From Anthoceros angustus (lineage: Eukaryota; Streptophyta; Anthocerotopsida; Anthocerotales; Anthocerotaceae), in NCBI GenBank assembly GCA_010909165.1, contig VJWM01000119.1, positions 124,001 through 188,000 on the forward strand: a stretch of 64,000 nucleotides of DNA, in the 5' to 3' direction. Of the stretch, positions 42,127 through 52,700 are shown piece after piece. Both the position numbers and the translations under genes were made by a program. Each line of letters begins with the position of its first letter. The stretch's first letter is position 1. The notes beneath the pieces are model-generated. The model was not told the DNA's origin, did not search any database, and worked only from the letters and a program-made list of their open reading frames with translations.

Positions 42127-43337
42127 AGATCATTATTGTAAGCCTCTGACTTATCCAAGCTCCTTTGGTATTTAAGCAATGGTCTTACTTTTCCAAACTC
42201 CCTTGGTATTTAAGCAATGGTCTTATCATTTGTATTTAGAACAAAGAAATACCACGAGCTTCATATCTAATGTGTACTTATCAACTCTCATATCATGCTT
42301 GTGAAACTATTTTGTATGGCATGTATGGTTGAGCATTGCTGTTTGTAAACCGAGTTTTCCCATCATCCATCTTGCTCTTCTCAAAAGGTAGCTACCCTGA
42401 TGTTGCATTGTATATGCCAAGTCTGATTTCGCCAAACTGTAAACAAGTTGTGATATTACTGCAAATACTGCTAATCCGCAATATTAGTTCAATTAAGTTG
42501 TAGCTGCCTTAATGCTGCATGCATTTGCCAGGGTTGATTTCCCCTAATTGGAGACAAGTTGTGGCATCAGTGTGAATATTGCTGATCTACATCATTACAT
42601 CTTAAACTGTTGCATAGGTAGGAGCAAGGCGTGTAGGGCTTGACATTATAATCCAATGTGAGGCGTGGCCCATAGTGACTTGGGCTCCAGGACCATAGCT
42701 TGCTCCAGACCTCCTACATTATATGACGATCGAGTGTAATGAGAACAAGATCTCCTACATTGTCTGATCATCAAATGTAGTGAGAATTTACACCAAAAAA
42801 ATGCAGTGGGAACTAGAACTCCTACATCATCTAACGATCGAATGCACTTGGAACAAGCACTTCTACGTCATCTGACGATCAAATGGAGTGAGAAAAAGAA
42901 CTCTTACATCGTCTAATGATCGAATGCAGTGAGATGAAGAACTAGGAAAGGATGAGAATGAGCGTCCCCATCCCCATCCTCTAGTTTAGGCAAATTTTTT
43001 ACTGTGTTTCTTAGTTCTTGTAGTGTCCTCTAGTGCCCAAAGTATCCACCATTTTACATGTAGTAGCTAAAAGAACACGAAGAGTTTCACTTCACTTGGA
43101 ATTTTTGTTATAGGGATTGCGATAAAATAGGTCATACATAAAATATGCAGGTCACTTACTAATGTATAGCTCACCTTCTCTGATTTGGAGATTGTTGTCT
43201 CAGTTGTCTTAAAAAATATGACAATCTTGAATACATCATAAGTTTTCTATCAATCCCACTTTGTGTAGACCATAAATTACCAAAGGATAATTCAGGCATG
43301 TGTATGGCATATCCCCTTTATGAGGGTTGTGTTAAGA
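42127..43337. repeat. AT-rich DNA with tandem repeats
   Basis: At 42149-42235, CCTTTGGTATTTAAGCAATG repeats twice. At about 42385-42595 a unit of about 130 bases is duplicated. At 42711-42941 five copies of a 41-base unit start at 42711, 42752, 42819, 42860 and 42901 (CTCCTACATCRTCTGACGAT). No gene is supported. Confidence 0.65.
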
Positions 43338-43367
43338 AGTTTTCCCGCCGCGTACGGCGGGAAAACT
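43338..43367. repeat. Perfect GC-core hairpin
   Basis: Arms AGTTTTCCCGCCG and CGGCGGGAAAACT are exact complements of 13 bases with loop CGTA. Outside them AGGGTTGT (about 43323) and ACAACCCT (about 43381) pair as well. It is related in plan to the hairpin at 56916-56970. Confidence 0.85.
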
Positions 43368-44452
43368 CACCTAAATATGTACAACCCTGACGACATCGGC
43401 GACGTGGGCCTTCCGCGCGTGTACTGACATCGTCACAAAGTTATCATACATCATTTTCTGTGATATACGGAAGTTTCTTTTAGGGTTAGGGTTTAGGTTG
43501 CGTCATGCGCATAAGGGGATCAAAGCCTTCTAGGTTGTCACCAAGTCCCAAGACTGTAGCATGCGAGCTGTAGTTTGCAGGCCTACTCTCATGGTGTGGT
43601 CATGCTCGCAGCTTGTTAGTAGGCCTTGCCACTATCTTCACCCTTGGATTTCTTCTAGCATGCTCGCCATCGCAAGCTGTTGTGTTCCGTATGCCTTAAT
43701 TTTGGAGAGAGCGATAAGAGCTCACAAGCGGTTGGAGTGAGGAAGCCTACATGTTTTATGCCTTTGATTTGATGGCTTGTCTTTGTTGGGCAGAATGTGA
43801 TGGCACGGGATACGTTCACTCACTGCCATTTATACGTGCACGACCTAAATGATCACACACGAAGAGTCTTCACGTCAAGTTTGATTCACACATTTGGCCT
43901 CGAAGAACTTCTGAAGCTCTTGAACCTCTTGGACCTGAATGCCCCGGCCCAAGACAACAAAAAAAGTGCGCATGCTCCTGCCTGACACCGACTCCCACCC
44001 AAACAGCACCAAACCATGGACAGTTCCTTTACGTCTGCTCCACCATAGCCCGGATCAAGGTAACCACTCTCCGTGCCCACAATGTGGCCTTAGCCTCGGT
44101 CCACTGCTCAGGGTATTCGGGTAATGCCTCCTGTCTACTCTTACACTCCCTGTAGAGTGTTGTGATGCAGCCGATTCATATCCGGGGGGAAGTCCATGTC
44201 CTCTAAGCTTTTTGCATATGCATTGTCCCTCGCGATATGCACTTCCTGCACAACCTACAGCAGTGCTCCACAAGTTTCAATTCCCCATGGCTGCCGCTCC
44301 GAAGGGATGCACCTCTCGGCCACTCAACATGGCTGCAACGCGCACATGCAACAACATGTAGCCAGCAATTTCTCACCCCCGGACAGCAATGCAATGGCCC
44401 TCAGAGATGGCATCTTTGGAGCCACGTTCTACACATAATGTGGGCCACCCGC
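43368..44452. other. No gene recognised
   Basis: Short telomere-like AGGGTTAGGGTTTAGG at about 43480. The rest has only short ORFs on both strands and no domain I recognise. Confidence 0.45.
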
Positions 44453-44512
44453 GTCTGACTCCCCACCCTCAGTCTAACTCCCCACCCTCAGTCTGACTCT
44501 CCACCCTCAGTC
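44453..44512. repeat. Three-copy 19-20-base tandem repeat
   Basis: TCTGACTCCCCACCCTCAG occurs three times in a row with single-base changes, in the 3' flank of the PPR gene. Confidence 0.85.
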
Positions 44513-44916
44513 TGCAGCCCCGTAGGGTGGTGGCTGCACCCACCCTCGCAGCAGGCCCTCTTCCTGGAATGCTATGGCAGGAACATGCCCTATTTCTTGG
44601 CACAGGGAAGTTTTGTCCATGTTGAACAGGACAGTATAGTTTTGATTGGAGGGAAATCCATAGATAATCGTGAAGTGCAAAATTTCGGAAGAAGGAAACG
44701 ATAAGGTGGAGCAATTGGTGCTCCATACCTGAAGTTAGGGGACACCACAAACTGAGCAGCATGTTGGTTTTCGTAAGCAGTAAGTTGATGAACGTGGGTA
44801 GACCTTGAAGAGCGGCCGGATGAGCTTCAACAATGCAGTTACAGGAGACCATGAGAGAATGGGGAGTTTGCCTATGACAGAGCCCATTTTCTAAAAACGC
44901 AGAGGACAGTCGAGTG

Positions 44917-47838
44917 CTACTCATCTCCAACCACAAAACTATGCACCAGCCCGTGCATGTCGGTCCACCAGCTCTGGCCAGGCTGCTTCCATGCCTTGTA
45001 GCTCAGTCTCCTCGCCTGAATCTCCTGTGCCTGCTCCCACATCTGTAAATTGGTGTAAATGTTCCACATCAACGCATATGCTGCATCATCCTTGTCGTCT
45101 AGCTTCACTGCTTCATAAAAAGCTTCACGTCCCACCTCCACGTTGCTCCACTTTCGACAAGCACCCAAAAGAGTGTGCCAAACTGCAGCATCAGGCACTG
45201 TCGGCATTGTCCTTATTACGGCTATTGCTTCCTCCATTTGTCCTGCTCTACCCAGGAGGTCCACCATGCACGTGAAGTGGTCTGCCGAGGGAGAGATGTC
45301 ATAATGTCTGCACATAGCCTCGAAATACTCTCGGCCCTTGTCAACTAAACCAGTATGACTGCATACAGTTAGCACACTGAGGAACGTGACGCTGTCTGGA
45401 TGTATGCCATCCTCTCTCATTCTGTATACCAAGTGAAACACCTGTTCACTGTCTCCTTGACGGGTATATCCTGCAATCAGGGCACTCCAGGTAACAACAT
45501 CTCTTTCCACCATCGAATCAAACACCCGCTGGGCATCAGCCATACTACCAGACTTTGCATACATGTTCACCAAACTGCTGGCAACGAGGACATCATCCTG
45601 AAGCCCTTGATATTTAATCCGTGCATGAATCTGCCTGCCAACATCCAAAGCTGACACACTTGCACATGCCTGAAGGAGGCACACAAACGTCAGAGAATCG
45701 AGTGCAGCAATGCCTTCTTCCTGCATGGCCTTGTAGAGACCAAGGGCTTCCTGCCCCATGCCCTGTCGAGCATATCCAGTTATCATTGCGCTCCATGTGA
45801 CCACATTTTTTAAACTCAGTCTGTCAAACACGCCTTGAGCATCCGGTAGGCTACCACACTTTACGTACATGTTTACCAAACTGCTGCCTACAAAGACTTC
45901 ATGGTGAAGCCTTTTTTCTCTGATTTGCCCATGCAGCTGCTTCCCCTTCTCCAAAGCCAGGACGCCCACACTTGCACATGCCTGCAGGAGACACACAAAT
46001 GTCACAGAATCAGGTGCAACAATGCCCTCTTCTTGCATAACATCGTACAGTTGCAGGGCTTCCTGCCCCTTGCCCTGCTGTGAATATCCGGCTATCATGG
46101 CATTCCACGTCACCACATCCTTCTGAACAAGCCCGTCAAAGACAACCTGAGCGTCCCTTACGCTGCCGCACTTTGCATACATGTTTACCAAGCTGTTGCC
46201 TACAAACAGATCACCTAGAAGCCCTCGTTCCCTTATTTGTGCATGAAGCTGCTTCCCTTTCTCATAGGCTAGGCTGCCCACACATGTGCAAGCCTGTAAG
46301 AGGCACACAAATGTCACACAATCGGGTGCGACAATGCCTTCATCTTCCATATCACTGTAAAGAGAAAGGGCTTTCTGCCCCATGCCCTGCTGGCAATACC
46401 CTGCTATCATCGCATTCCATGTCACTACAGTTTTTTGACCGAGTCCATCGAACACGCCCTGAGCGTCCTCTAGGCTGCCACACTTCGCATACATGTTAAC
46501 CAAACTGTTGGCTACTACCACATCCAGTTGTAGCCCTTGCTGATCTCTAATTTGTGCATGAAGCTGCTTTCCCTTCTCCAGAGCCGGCGTCCCCACACTT
46601 GCACATGCCTGTAGGACGGACACAAAGGTCACAGAATTCGGCATAACACTACCCTCTTCCACCATAGCCTTGTAGAGGTGAAGAGCTTCCTGCCCCATGC
46701 CGTGCTGGGCATATCCTGCAATCATGGCACTCCACGTTACCACACTTTTCTGAGGAAGCCCATCAAACACATTTTGAGCTTCTTGCAAGTTGCCACACTT
46801 TGCATACATGTCTACCAAGCCGCTGCACACAAACAAATCAGGCTCGATGCCACTATTCAACACATCAGCATGCACCTGCTGCCCAGCTTTCAAGTTTGCT
46901 CCCCTTGCACATGCTTGAAGGGCTGCCACAAACACATGGCCATCTGGCCTCACACTGGACCTGCGCATCCGACGATACAGTTCAATGGCCTGTGTAATTT
47001 CTCCATGCTTAACATGCGCAGATATTATGGCAGACCAGGTGAAGCAATCAGGATGGGCAACCTTGGTGAACACATCAGAAGCTTCCTGCAACCTAGCATG
47101 AGAAGCATACATCCGCAGGACATGGTTGCACAAGAACGTGTCCGATTCATACCCCGTCTTCACAATGAGACCATGCACAAGGCGACCCAGAGGCAGATCC
47201 TTCTTAGCCGCACAATCCTTTAGCACGGCATAAAAGAGGGATTTGAGTACGTGGTAGTCGGTCTGCACCAGAACTCCCAGAGCCTCAACGGCCTCAGTGA
47301 GCTGCCCCTGCTCACATAATTTGCTGACAGTATCAGAAGTTACAGCTCTTCCGTGTCCTGCAGGCCTGCGAGCGTCAAAATCATGCTCCACACTCCAACT
47401 GCATGTTCGGCCAGGATGAATTTCCTGAGCATCCAGCTCCGCATCCAGCCAAGGTGAGTTACAGGAGGTGCTTCGCGAGTCGAACCCCTCAAGCTTCCTA
47501 GGCTGGAAGTCAGGCGGACGAGAGCTCCTGTGTTGCCTCTTATTAGACCGCCAACCTGTGGGGGGCCGAAAATTTCGTCGCCAAAAGGACCCCTGCCAGT
47601 GTCCAGCCAGGCATCTGGCCAAGGTGCCGCTGCACCTGGCTTCATTGTTTGCAAACGCTTGAGTCCTTGAAAGGAGGTGAGCAGATGATCTGCCTGCAGT
47701 GTATGTTGACACATATGTCTTCTGGAACTGGTGCACTTTGCGTGACTCATTTGGAACGTTCCAGCCAGGGATGGCTTGCTCTGAGCCCATGCATATAGGT
47801 AGGTCTATACATATTGCGGTAGTTGATGCGGCTTGCAA
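44917..47838 (-). CDS. PLS-class pentatricopeptide repeat protein with E-type tail
   Basis: One exon of 973 residues. About 170 N-terminal residues are probably an organelle-targeting and linker region. Then P-L-S triplets of about 100 residues follow, with signature turns such as NSLVNMYAKCGSLEDAQGVF, VVTWNAMIAGYCQQGMGQKA and LLQACASVGVLALEKGKQLH. The C-terminus has an E-like domain (HFTCMVDLLGRAGQMEEA, DAAVWHTLLGACRKWSNVEV) and ends WTDMHGLVHSFVVGDE with no DYW deaminase. PLS-E proteins bind specific organelle RNAs and usually direct C-to-U editing with a deaminase partner. Four to five central triplets are strikingly alike, a sign of recent internal duplication. Divergent from NIP7. Confidence 0.92.
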   Translation of the reverse strand: MQAASTTAICIDLPICMGSEQAIPGWNVPNESRKVHQFQKTYVSTYTAGRSSAHLLSRTQAFANNEARCSGTLARCLAGHWQGSFWRRNFRPPTGWRSNKRQHRSSRPPDFQPRKLEGFDSRSTSCNSPWLDAELDAQEIHPGRTCSWSVEHDFDARRPAGHGRAVTSDTVSKLCEQGQLTEAVEALGVLVQTDYHVLKSLFYAVLKDCAAKKDLPLGRLVHGLIVKTGYESDTFLCNHVLRMYASHARLQEASDVFTKVAHPDCFTWSAIISAHVKHGEITQAIELYRRMRRSSVRPDGHVFVAALQACARGANLKAGQQVHADVLNSGIEPDLFVCSGLVDMYAKCGNLQEAQNVFDGLPQKSVVTWSAMIAGYAQHGMGQEALHLYKAMVEEGSVMPNSVTFVSVLQACASVGTPALEKGKQLHAQIRDQQGLQLDVVVANSLVNMYAKCGSLEDAQGVFDGLGQKTVVTWNAMIAGYCQQGMGQKALSLYSDMEDEGIVAPDCVTFVCLLQACTCVGSLAYEKGKQLHAQIRERGLLGDLFVGNSLVNMYAKCGSVRDAQVVFDGLVQKDVVTWNAMIAGYSQQGKGQEALQLYDVMQEEGIVAPDSVTFVCLLQACASVGVLALEKGKQLHGQIREKRLHHEVFVGSSLVNMYVKCGSLPDAQGVFDRLSLKNVVTWSAMITGYARQGMGQEALGLYKAMQEEGIAALDSLTFVCLLQACASVSALDVGRQIHARIKYQGLQDDVLVASSLVNMYAKSGSMADAQRVFDSMVERDVVTWSALIAGYTRQGDSEQVFHLVYRMREDGIHPDSVTFLSVLTVCSHTGLVDKGREYFEAMCRHYDISPSADHFTCMVDLLGRAGQMEEAIAVIRTMPTVPDAAVWHTLLGACRKWSNVEVGREAFYEAVKLDDKDDAAYALMWNIYTNLQMWEQAQEIQARRLSYKAWKQPGQSWWTDMHGLVHSFVVGDE

Positions 47839-47991
47839 CGATATTTTCCCGTCACCTTAGATACTTGTAGAGTTCAGTCCGCTAACCAAGACAGAGCGGC
47901 CAGAGGGGAATTGTTTTGAAGAGAAAGCTTTGTCTGCTCTGTCTGCTTGGTGCGTCGGTGTGAAAGCGATAGTGCATCACGCGCAGCAGCG
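47839..47991. promoter_or_regulatory. Shared region between PPR and NIP7
   Basis: 153 bases separate the divergent start codons. No TATA box is evident. A bidirectional promoter is inferred from spacing only. Confidence 0.35.
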
Positions 47992-48555
47992 ATGCGGCCG
48001 CTGGACGAGAAGGAGACGACGGAGGTGTTGGAGAAGCTGCACAAGTTTGTAGGCTCCAACCTGCGGCAGCTGATCGAGCGCCCGGCGCTCGAGGGCCCGG
48101 GCTCGGAGCCGGGAGGCTACTGCCTGCGGCTGCACAAGCAGAAGGTGTTCTACGTGAGCGAGGCGCTGGTGCGGAGGGCCACCAACGTGGGGAAGGAGCA
48201 TCTGGCGGGGCTGGGAACTTGCCTGGGGAAGTTTACCAAGAGCGGCAAGTTTCAGCTCACCATCACCTGCCTGGACCTGCTGGCGGCGCACGCCAAGCAC
48301 AAGATTTGGATCAAGCCTTCGGCGGAGCAACTCTTCCTCTACGGCAACCATGTGCTCAAGAGCGGGCTGGGCCGGATCACCGACAACACGCCGCGGTACG
48401 AGGGAGTGGTGATTTTTTCCATGTCGGATGTGCCGCTGGGGTTTGGCGTGGCTGCCAAGTCCACACAGGATTGCAGGAAGCTGCAGCCGAACGATATTGT
48501 GGCTTTACGGCAGGCTGACCTAGGGGAGTATCTCCGCACAGAGGATGATTTGTAG
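47992..48555 (+). CDS. NIP7: NIP7 60S ribosome biogenesis factor
   Basis: One exon; from [20 protein letters not shown] the protein has 187 residues. It has [60 protein letters not shown] and [20 protein letters not shown], closing with the PUA RNA-binding domain ([29 protein letters not shown]). NIP7 acts in pre-rRNA processing and 60S assembly in the nucleolus. An upstream in-frame ATG at 47947 would add 15 unconserved residues, so the internal MRPL start is preferred. A small insertion ([10 protein letters not shown]) lengthens the N-terminal loop compared with the human protein. Confidence 0.96.
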   Translation: MRPLDEKETTEVLEKLHKFVGSNLRQLIERPALEGPGSEPGGYCLRLHKQKVFYVSEALVRRATNVGKEHLAGLGTCLGKFTKSGKFQLTITCLDLLAAHAKHKIWIKPSAEQLFLYGNHVLKSGLGRITDNTPRYEGVVIFSMSDVPLGFGVAAKSTQDCRKLQPNDIVALRQADLGEYLRTEDDL

Positions 48556-49765
48556 TGTTCATCAGTTTTTGCTCGAGCCTGACATGGTCGCCAAGGAGAG
48601 GAGCACGCGGAAGCATCGCGTGGCTCTGGAATGCCGGGTAATGTCGGCGTTAGGCCGGCGGGCGGAGCGGTCAAGCTTCTCAGGCCTCGTGTGTAGCAAG
48701 GAATCAGGGCGGGTAGGCGAGTACGCGAGAGGAGGCTTCTGAGAGGCTGCGATGTTTGACGGAAGTAGTCTAGATATTATTGAAGTGGGCGTTCACTTTG
48801 GTGAATTTCATCATATCTTTGTTTAAGAGATGGGGAGCATGTTGCTCTCCTGGCAAAGAAGGGTGTGGCTACATGCCATTGTCGCGTGCGCTGATTCCGT
48901 CAGCTTTGTTCGAATCCTGCCAGCGTGGTGTGTTTGGATTTCATGGTTGGCATGGCTATTTAAATCGGAACGAACGAAGTATCTCGGACTCTTCCTTGAG
49001 GTCTTTATGTCTCAGGGAAAACTCGGGTTGATGGCGCACTTTCCTTTCTGCCGTGTGACTCGGAAAGCTGGTCGTGTGGACTGGGATATTCAGTGAATAG
49101 CTTTCGTCTTCAGTTCTTGCCGAACGACTCGGTCGCTAAGTTGTCGTTTCTCTAGCAGATCGAAGTGCCCGAGGAGTTCACATGACCAGGCTCTCAGTCA
49201 CTAGTCCACACCGGCATCGCTTTGAAGGGAGTCCGTTTGCGTAGGATGCATTGCGGGAGGTATTCCTCAGTGGAGGCCATGGAAAGGAGATTCAGTTGCG
49301 ACTTGGGTGTAATTCTGTTCTTGAAAGTGTGTGAAGAAGGAGCTTTAGAGCCAGCTGGGGCTTTGGGTGGTGGATAACTAAGGACAGCTGTGAAGCAGTC
49401 TATCTGAGCGTGATGGGTGTGCAGAGTAGGACATCACACTGCTGTAGTTAGGGGGTTCGATTGTGATCGGCCAAGTTCTGAGACCAGAGCAAGGAAAGGG
49501 GAGGCTAAATGGACTTGCTAGAATCAAAGGCAGATTCCAGGAGTCGAATTCTAGACAGGTAGGTGTTGTAACCTTCGGTCACAGATAACATGCGAGACAG
49601 ATGAGCGATGAATGTGCAGTACTCCAGGCATCTACCTACTATCAAAGCTTGGAATTTGTATGGGTGGAATGATCGTAGCTTGGATTTGCGGATGACCGGA
49701 AGAAGATGAAGAAGTCTATTATAGTCTACTCAGCCAACTCACATAGTCCTTGCTTTCTGCTGCAG
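48556..49765. other. Intergenic between NIP7 and the LRR kinase
   Basis: About 1.2 kb with no supported gene. The last part should contain the promoter, 5' UTR and possibly the unlocated start-codon exon of the LRR kinase. Confidence 0.4.
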
Positions 49766-52700
49766 ATTGAAAGCACGATTGTTCCTGGGCAAGCTGTGCT
49801 TACTATTTCTCATCACCTTGCCCATATTCTGCCATGCTACCCCGGCTGAAGGTTAGGATACCACGGTACTGCTTTTCCTGTTTTGTACTGATCACTCAGC
49901 CATCGTTGTGCGTATGGAGAGTCCGGTTAAGATCAACATCTATGTGTCGCATGGCAGGGGACGTGCTTGTCACGGTTATGCAGAAGTGGGCTGTGAGCTT
50001 TCCGTCCTGGAAAGCAGGAGAAGATCCTTGTTCTGGATCTTGGGAAGGTGTGAATTGCACAAATTCGGCTGTCACGTCCTTGTAAACTCTTTACCGTCCT
50101 CTCTGATTGATCTCTGCCTCCCAACCTGCGAAACGAATTCGCAATTCATCGACTAGCTGTGATCAGCTTGATAGTCAATGTCTTTGCTGGCGCGTGCTTG
50201 CAGAACGCTGGCAGCGAAAGGTTTACGAGGACCTATTCCACCGGACATTGCTCAGCTGACAGCACTTACGTTCCTCGACTTGGGCTTCAACTCAATCTCG
50301 GGTCCATTGCCCGCCGAGTTCGCGCAATTGCAAAGTCTTCAAACTTTGTACAACCTCAGCCGGATCCGGATCCTTTGGTTTTCTTCTTTACTGCTATTGA
50401 CAATTCCCTTCTGCACAACTAAATCTACTTCCACCTTCGCAGGAACTTGACTGTAAACCCGATGAATGTGCCCTTCCCGTCGGTGCTGCTTGGCATTCCT
50501 AGCATCGTGAATTTGTGAGTGCTCGGATTGATGTCTTGTCGGATTCATTGTCTCGCTGTTGCCTCCTCCAATTCCAGCTTACTACGTCTACGATGTCCTT
50601 ACACGCTGGTGTGCTCGATGCAGAGCAATCGATCACGCGTTGCTGACGGGTCCGTTTCCAGTGGAAGTCGGGACTCAGCTAGTCAATCTTGTAATTCTGT
50701 AAGGAGCTCCACCTCCCCAAACGTTCTTAACCAAGACTGTAGGCTCCGATATGTTCTCAAAAGGTCCTTGTGGTTGCCAAGACTAGTGCTTTAGATGCCA
50801 TGATTTTCCGCAGACGCAGAGGGCTTGTTTGGTGATCTCATGATGGTCATGTTCAAATGATGTAGGCAACTTGGAAACAACTCGCTTAATGGGTCTCTTC
50901 CAGCAGAAGTTGGCCGGCTCTCGAAGTTGCAAGAGTTGTCAGTGCCTTCTCTCCTTAATATATGCACGTCCTTGACCATTCGTCATTTTCTGAATGCGCT
51001 TTGTACATGACACTGACGTTCTGTATTTGCTGCAGGTCATTGTGGCAAAATGACTGGGATTCAGAACTGCCGCTAGAGTGGGGTGGGCTTGCGAGCTTAC
51101 AGTACTTGTAGGTTCCACAATTTTCTCTGGAGTGAGCAGGGTTCGGTTGTACAATTTGAGTTGTCTAGCAGCTATGTTTTCCTACTGGCAGGCAGTGGTG
51201 ACCATTCATGTTTGTTGCTTGTGTGTTTTCCAGGAATATGCATGATGGCAATTTGCATGGTGGTCTTCCACCAGCTTTTGGTCAACTGGCAAATTTGCAA
51301 CGCTTGTATTTTCCTCTGACCTTTTTGAGCTCAACTCAGTGAATAATGCGACTTTCTGACACAAACCTAGACAATTTTGCAGGAACTTCAAAAAAAACTT
51401 GCTCTCAGGACACATTCCCGACTCATGGAACAAACTAACCAGTTTGCGAGATCTGTAAGCCTTGTTTTATGAAGACAGGAGATGATATTTTGTGAAACAA
51501 TGGACTTGTGTAGGTAGTAGTTTGTGGATGTTCAAATGGGTCAGACAGTGCTGTGTGGTTTGCCTTGCTAGTGACTTACAGAATGGACTTGTTTATGATT
51601 GGATGCAGGCGACTCCAGCAGAACTCACTTTCTGGATCTTTACCAAATTGGCTTGTGACTCTCCCTGCTCTAACTTACGTGTAAGTTATAGATTGTGTCT
51701 TAGCAATTGCAAGAGTTTGCAGACACCAAGATTGTGGGGTATTTGCGGTACAAGCAACACCCTGGGGATGGTTTCCCCTAACATGTGGTTGTTTTCAAAG
51801 TGATCTTTCTCATAATCAGCTGCAAAACACTTTGCCATCACCACTGCCGACTGGAAATGTTCAAACGTTGTACGTTCTTGTCATTAAGTGCTCGTCATGA
51901 CTATCTTCTGGCATTTGAACCGGTTCCTAGTTTATGCTGCCAATACTTGACTCATTCTGATGCCACCAGGAATTTGCAGTGCAACTATTTTACTGGTATC
52001 AAACCATCCATAATCAGTTCCAACCTCAGCCTCAATGACAGGTTCACTTTCTTCCGCTTTGAACATGAGGTTTTTCATGTATGTGCCTGTCCCATGTGTT
52101 GTCTTTGTGGCACAAGGAACCCCGCAGTTGGAGCTGAAAATCAGACCTTTTTGCTCTTTACAGCGTCCTGAAATGGAACTGCTTTAAGGATGAAACCGAC
52201 AGTGATCCAGGCAGGAATTGTCAAACACCAATCACCTGCGACGCTTTCCAAAAGGCCCTCTCGGGTATGATAACCTGATTTCTCTGTTTGTTAGTACCTA
52301 TGCAGCTGAAAATTTACTGACTGGTGTGATTTGGTTCAATGCCTGTAGCTGGTGGATGCCCACCTTGCCCACAGCTGGGCCCAGTCGGTTCACCTGACCC
52401 TTCAACATGTGTGTGTTCTGGTCTACAAGGTAGGAAAGATAAGTCCATTCTACCGTGTGAGTATTTCATGTCCTAAATCAGACAATGCTTTTCCACAGTC
52501 AAATAGGTATTAGGTGAACCTAAGTTGAAATCCCTTGCCTGTCAGCCAGCAGCAAAGAAAGGAAGTCATCCTCCAGTGGTGCAGCTCTGGGAGGGGCACT
52601 GGGGTTTGTTGCGCTGTTACTTTTTGCCGTGCTATCATATTTGTACTGGAAGCGGCAGAGAGACAAAAGACACCGAGACACTGATGTCTTCTCCAGTTCC

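Noticed and set aside
43470-43500. Telomere-like AGGGTTAGGGTTTAGG
   Set aside because: Only two to three imperfect units, so it is not an interstitial telomere tract of any length.
50690-50698. Apparent frameshift in the third LRR exon of the LRR kinase
   Set aside because: Using the GTAAGG donor at 50699 instead of GTAATT at 50691 gives a 75-base exon that keeps phase, so no frameshift is needed.
51704-51784. Extra LRR kinase exon between 51680 and 51801
   Set aside because: It would leave a 16-base intron; skipping it gives a normal 120-base intron and a correct LRR.
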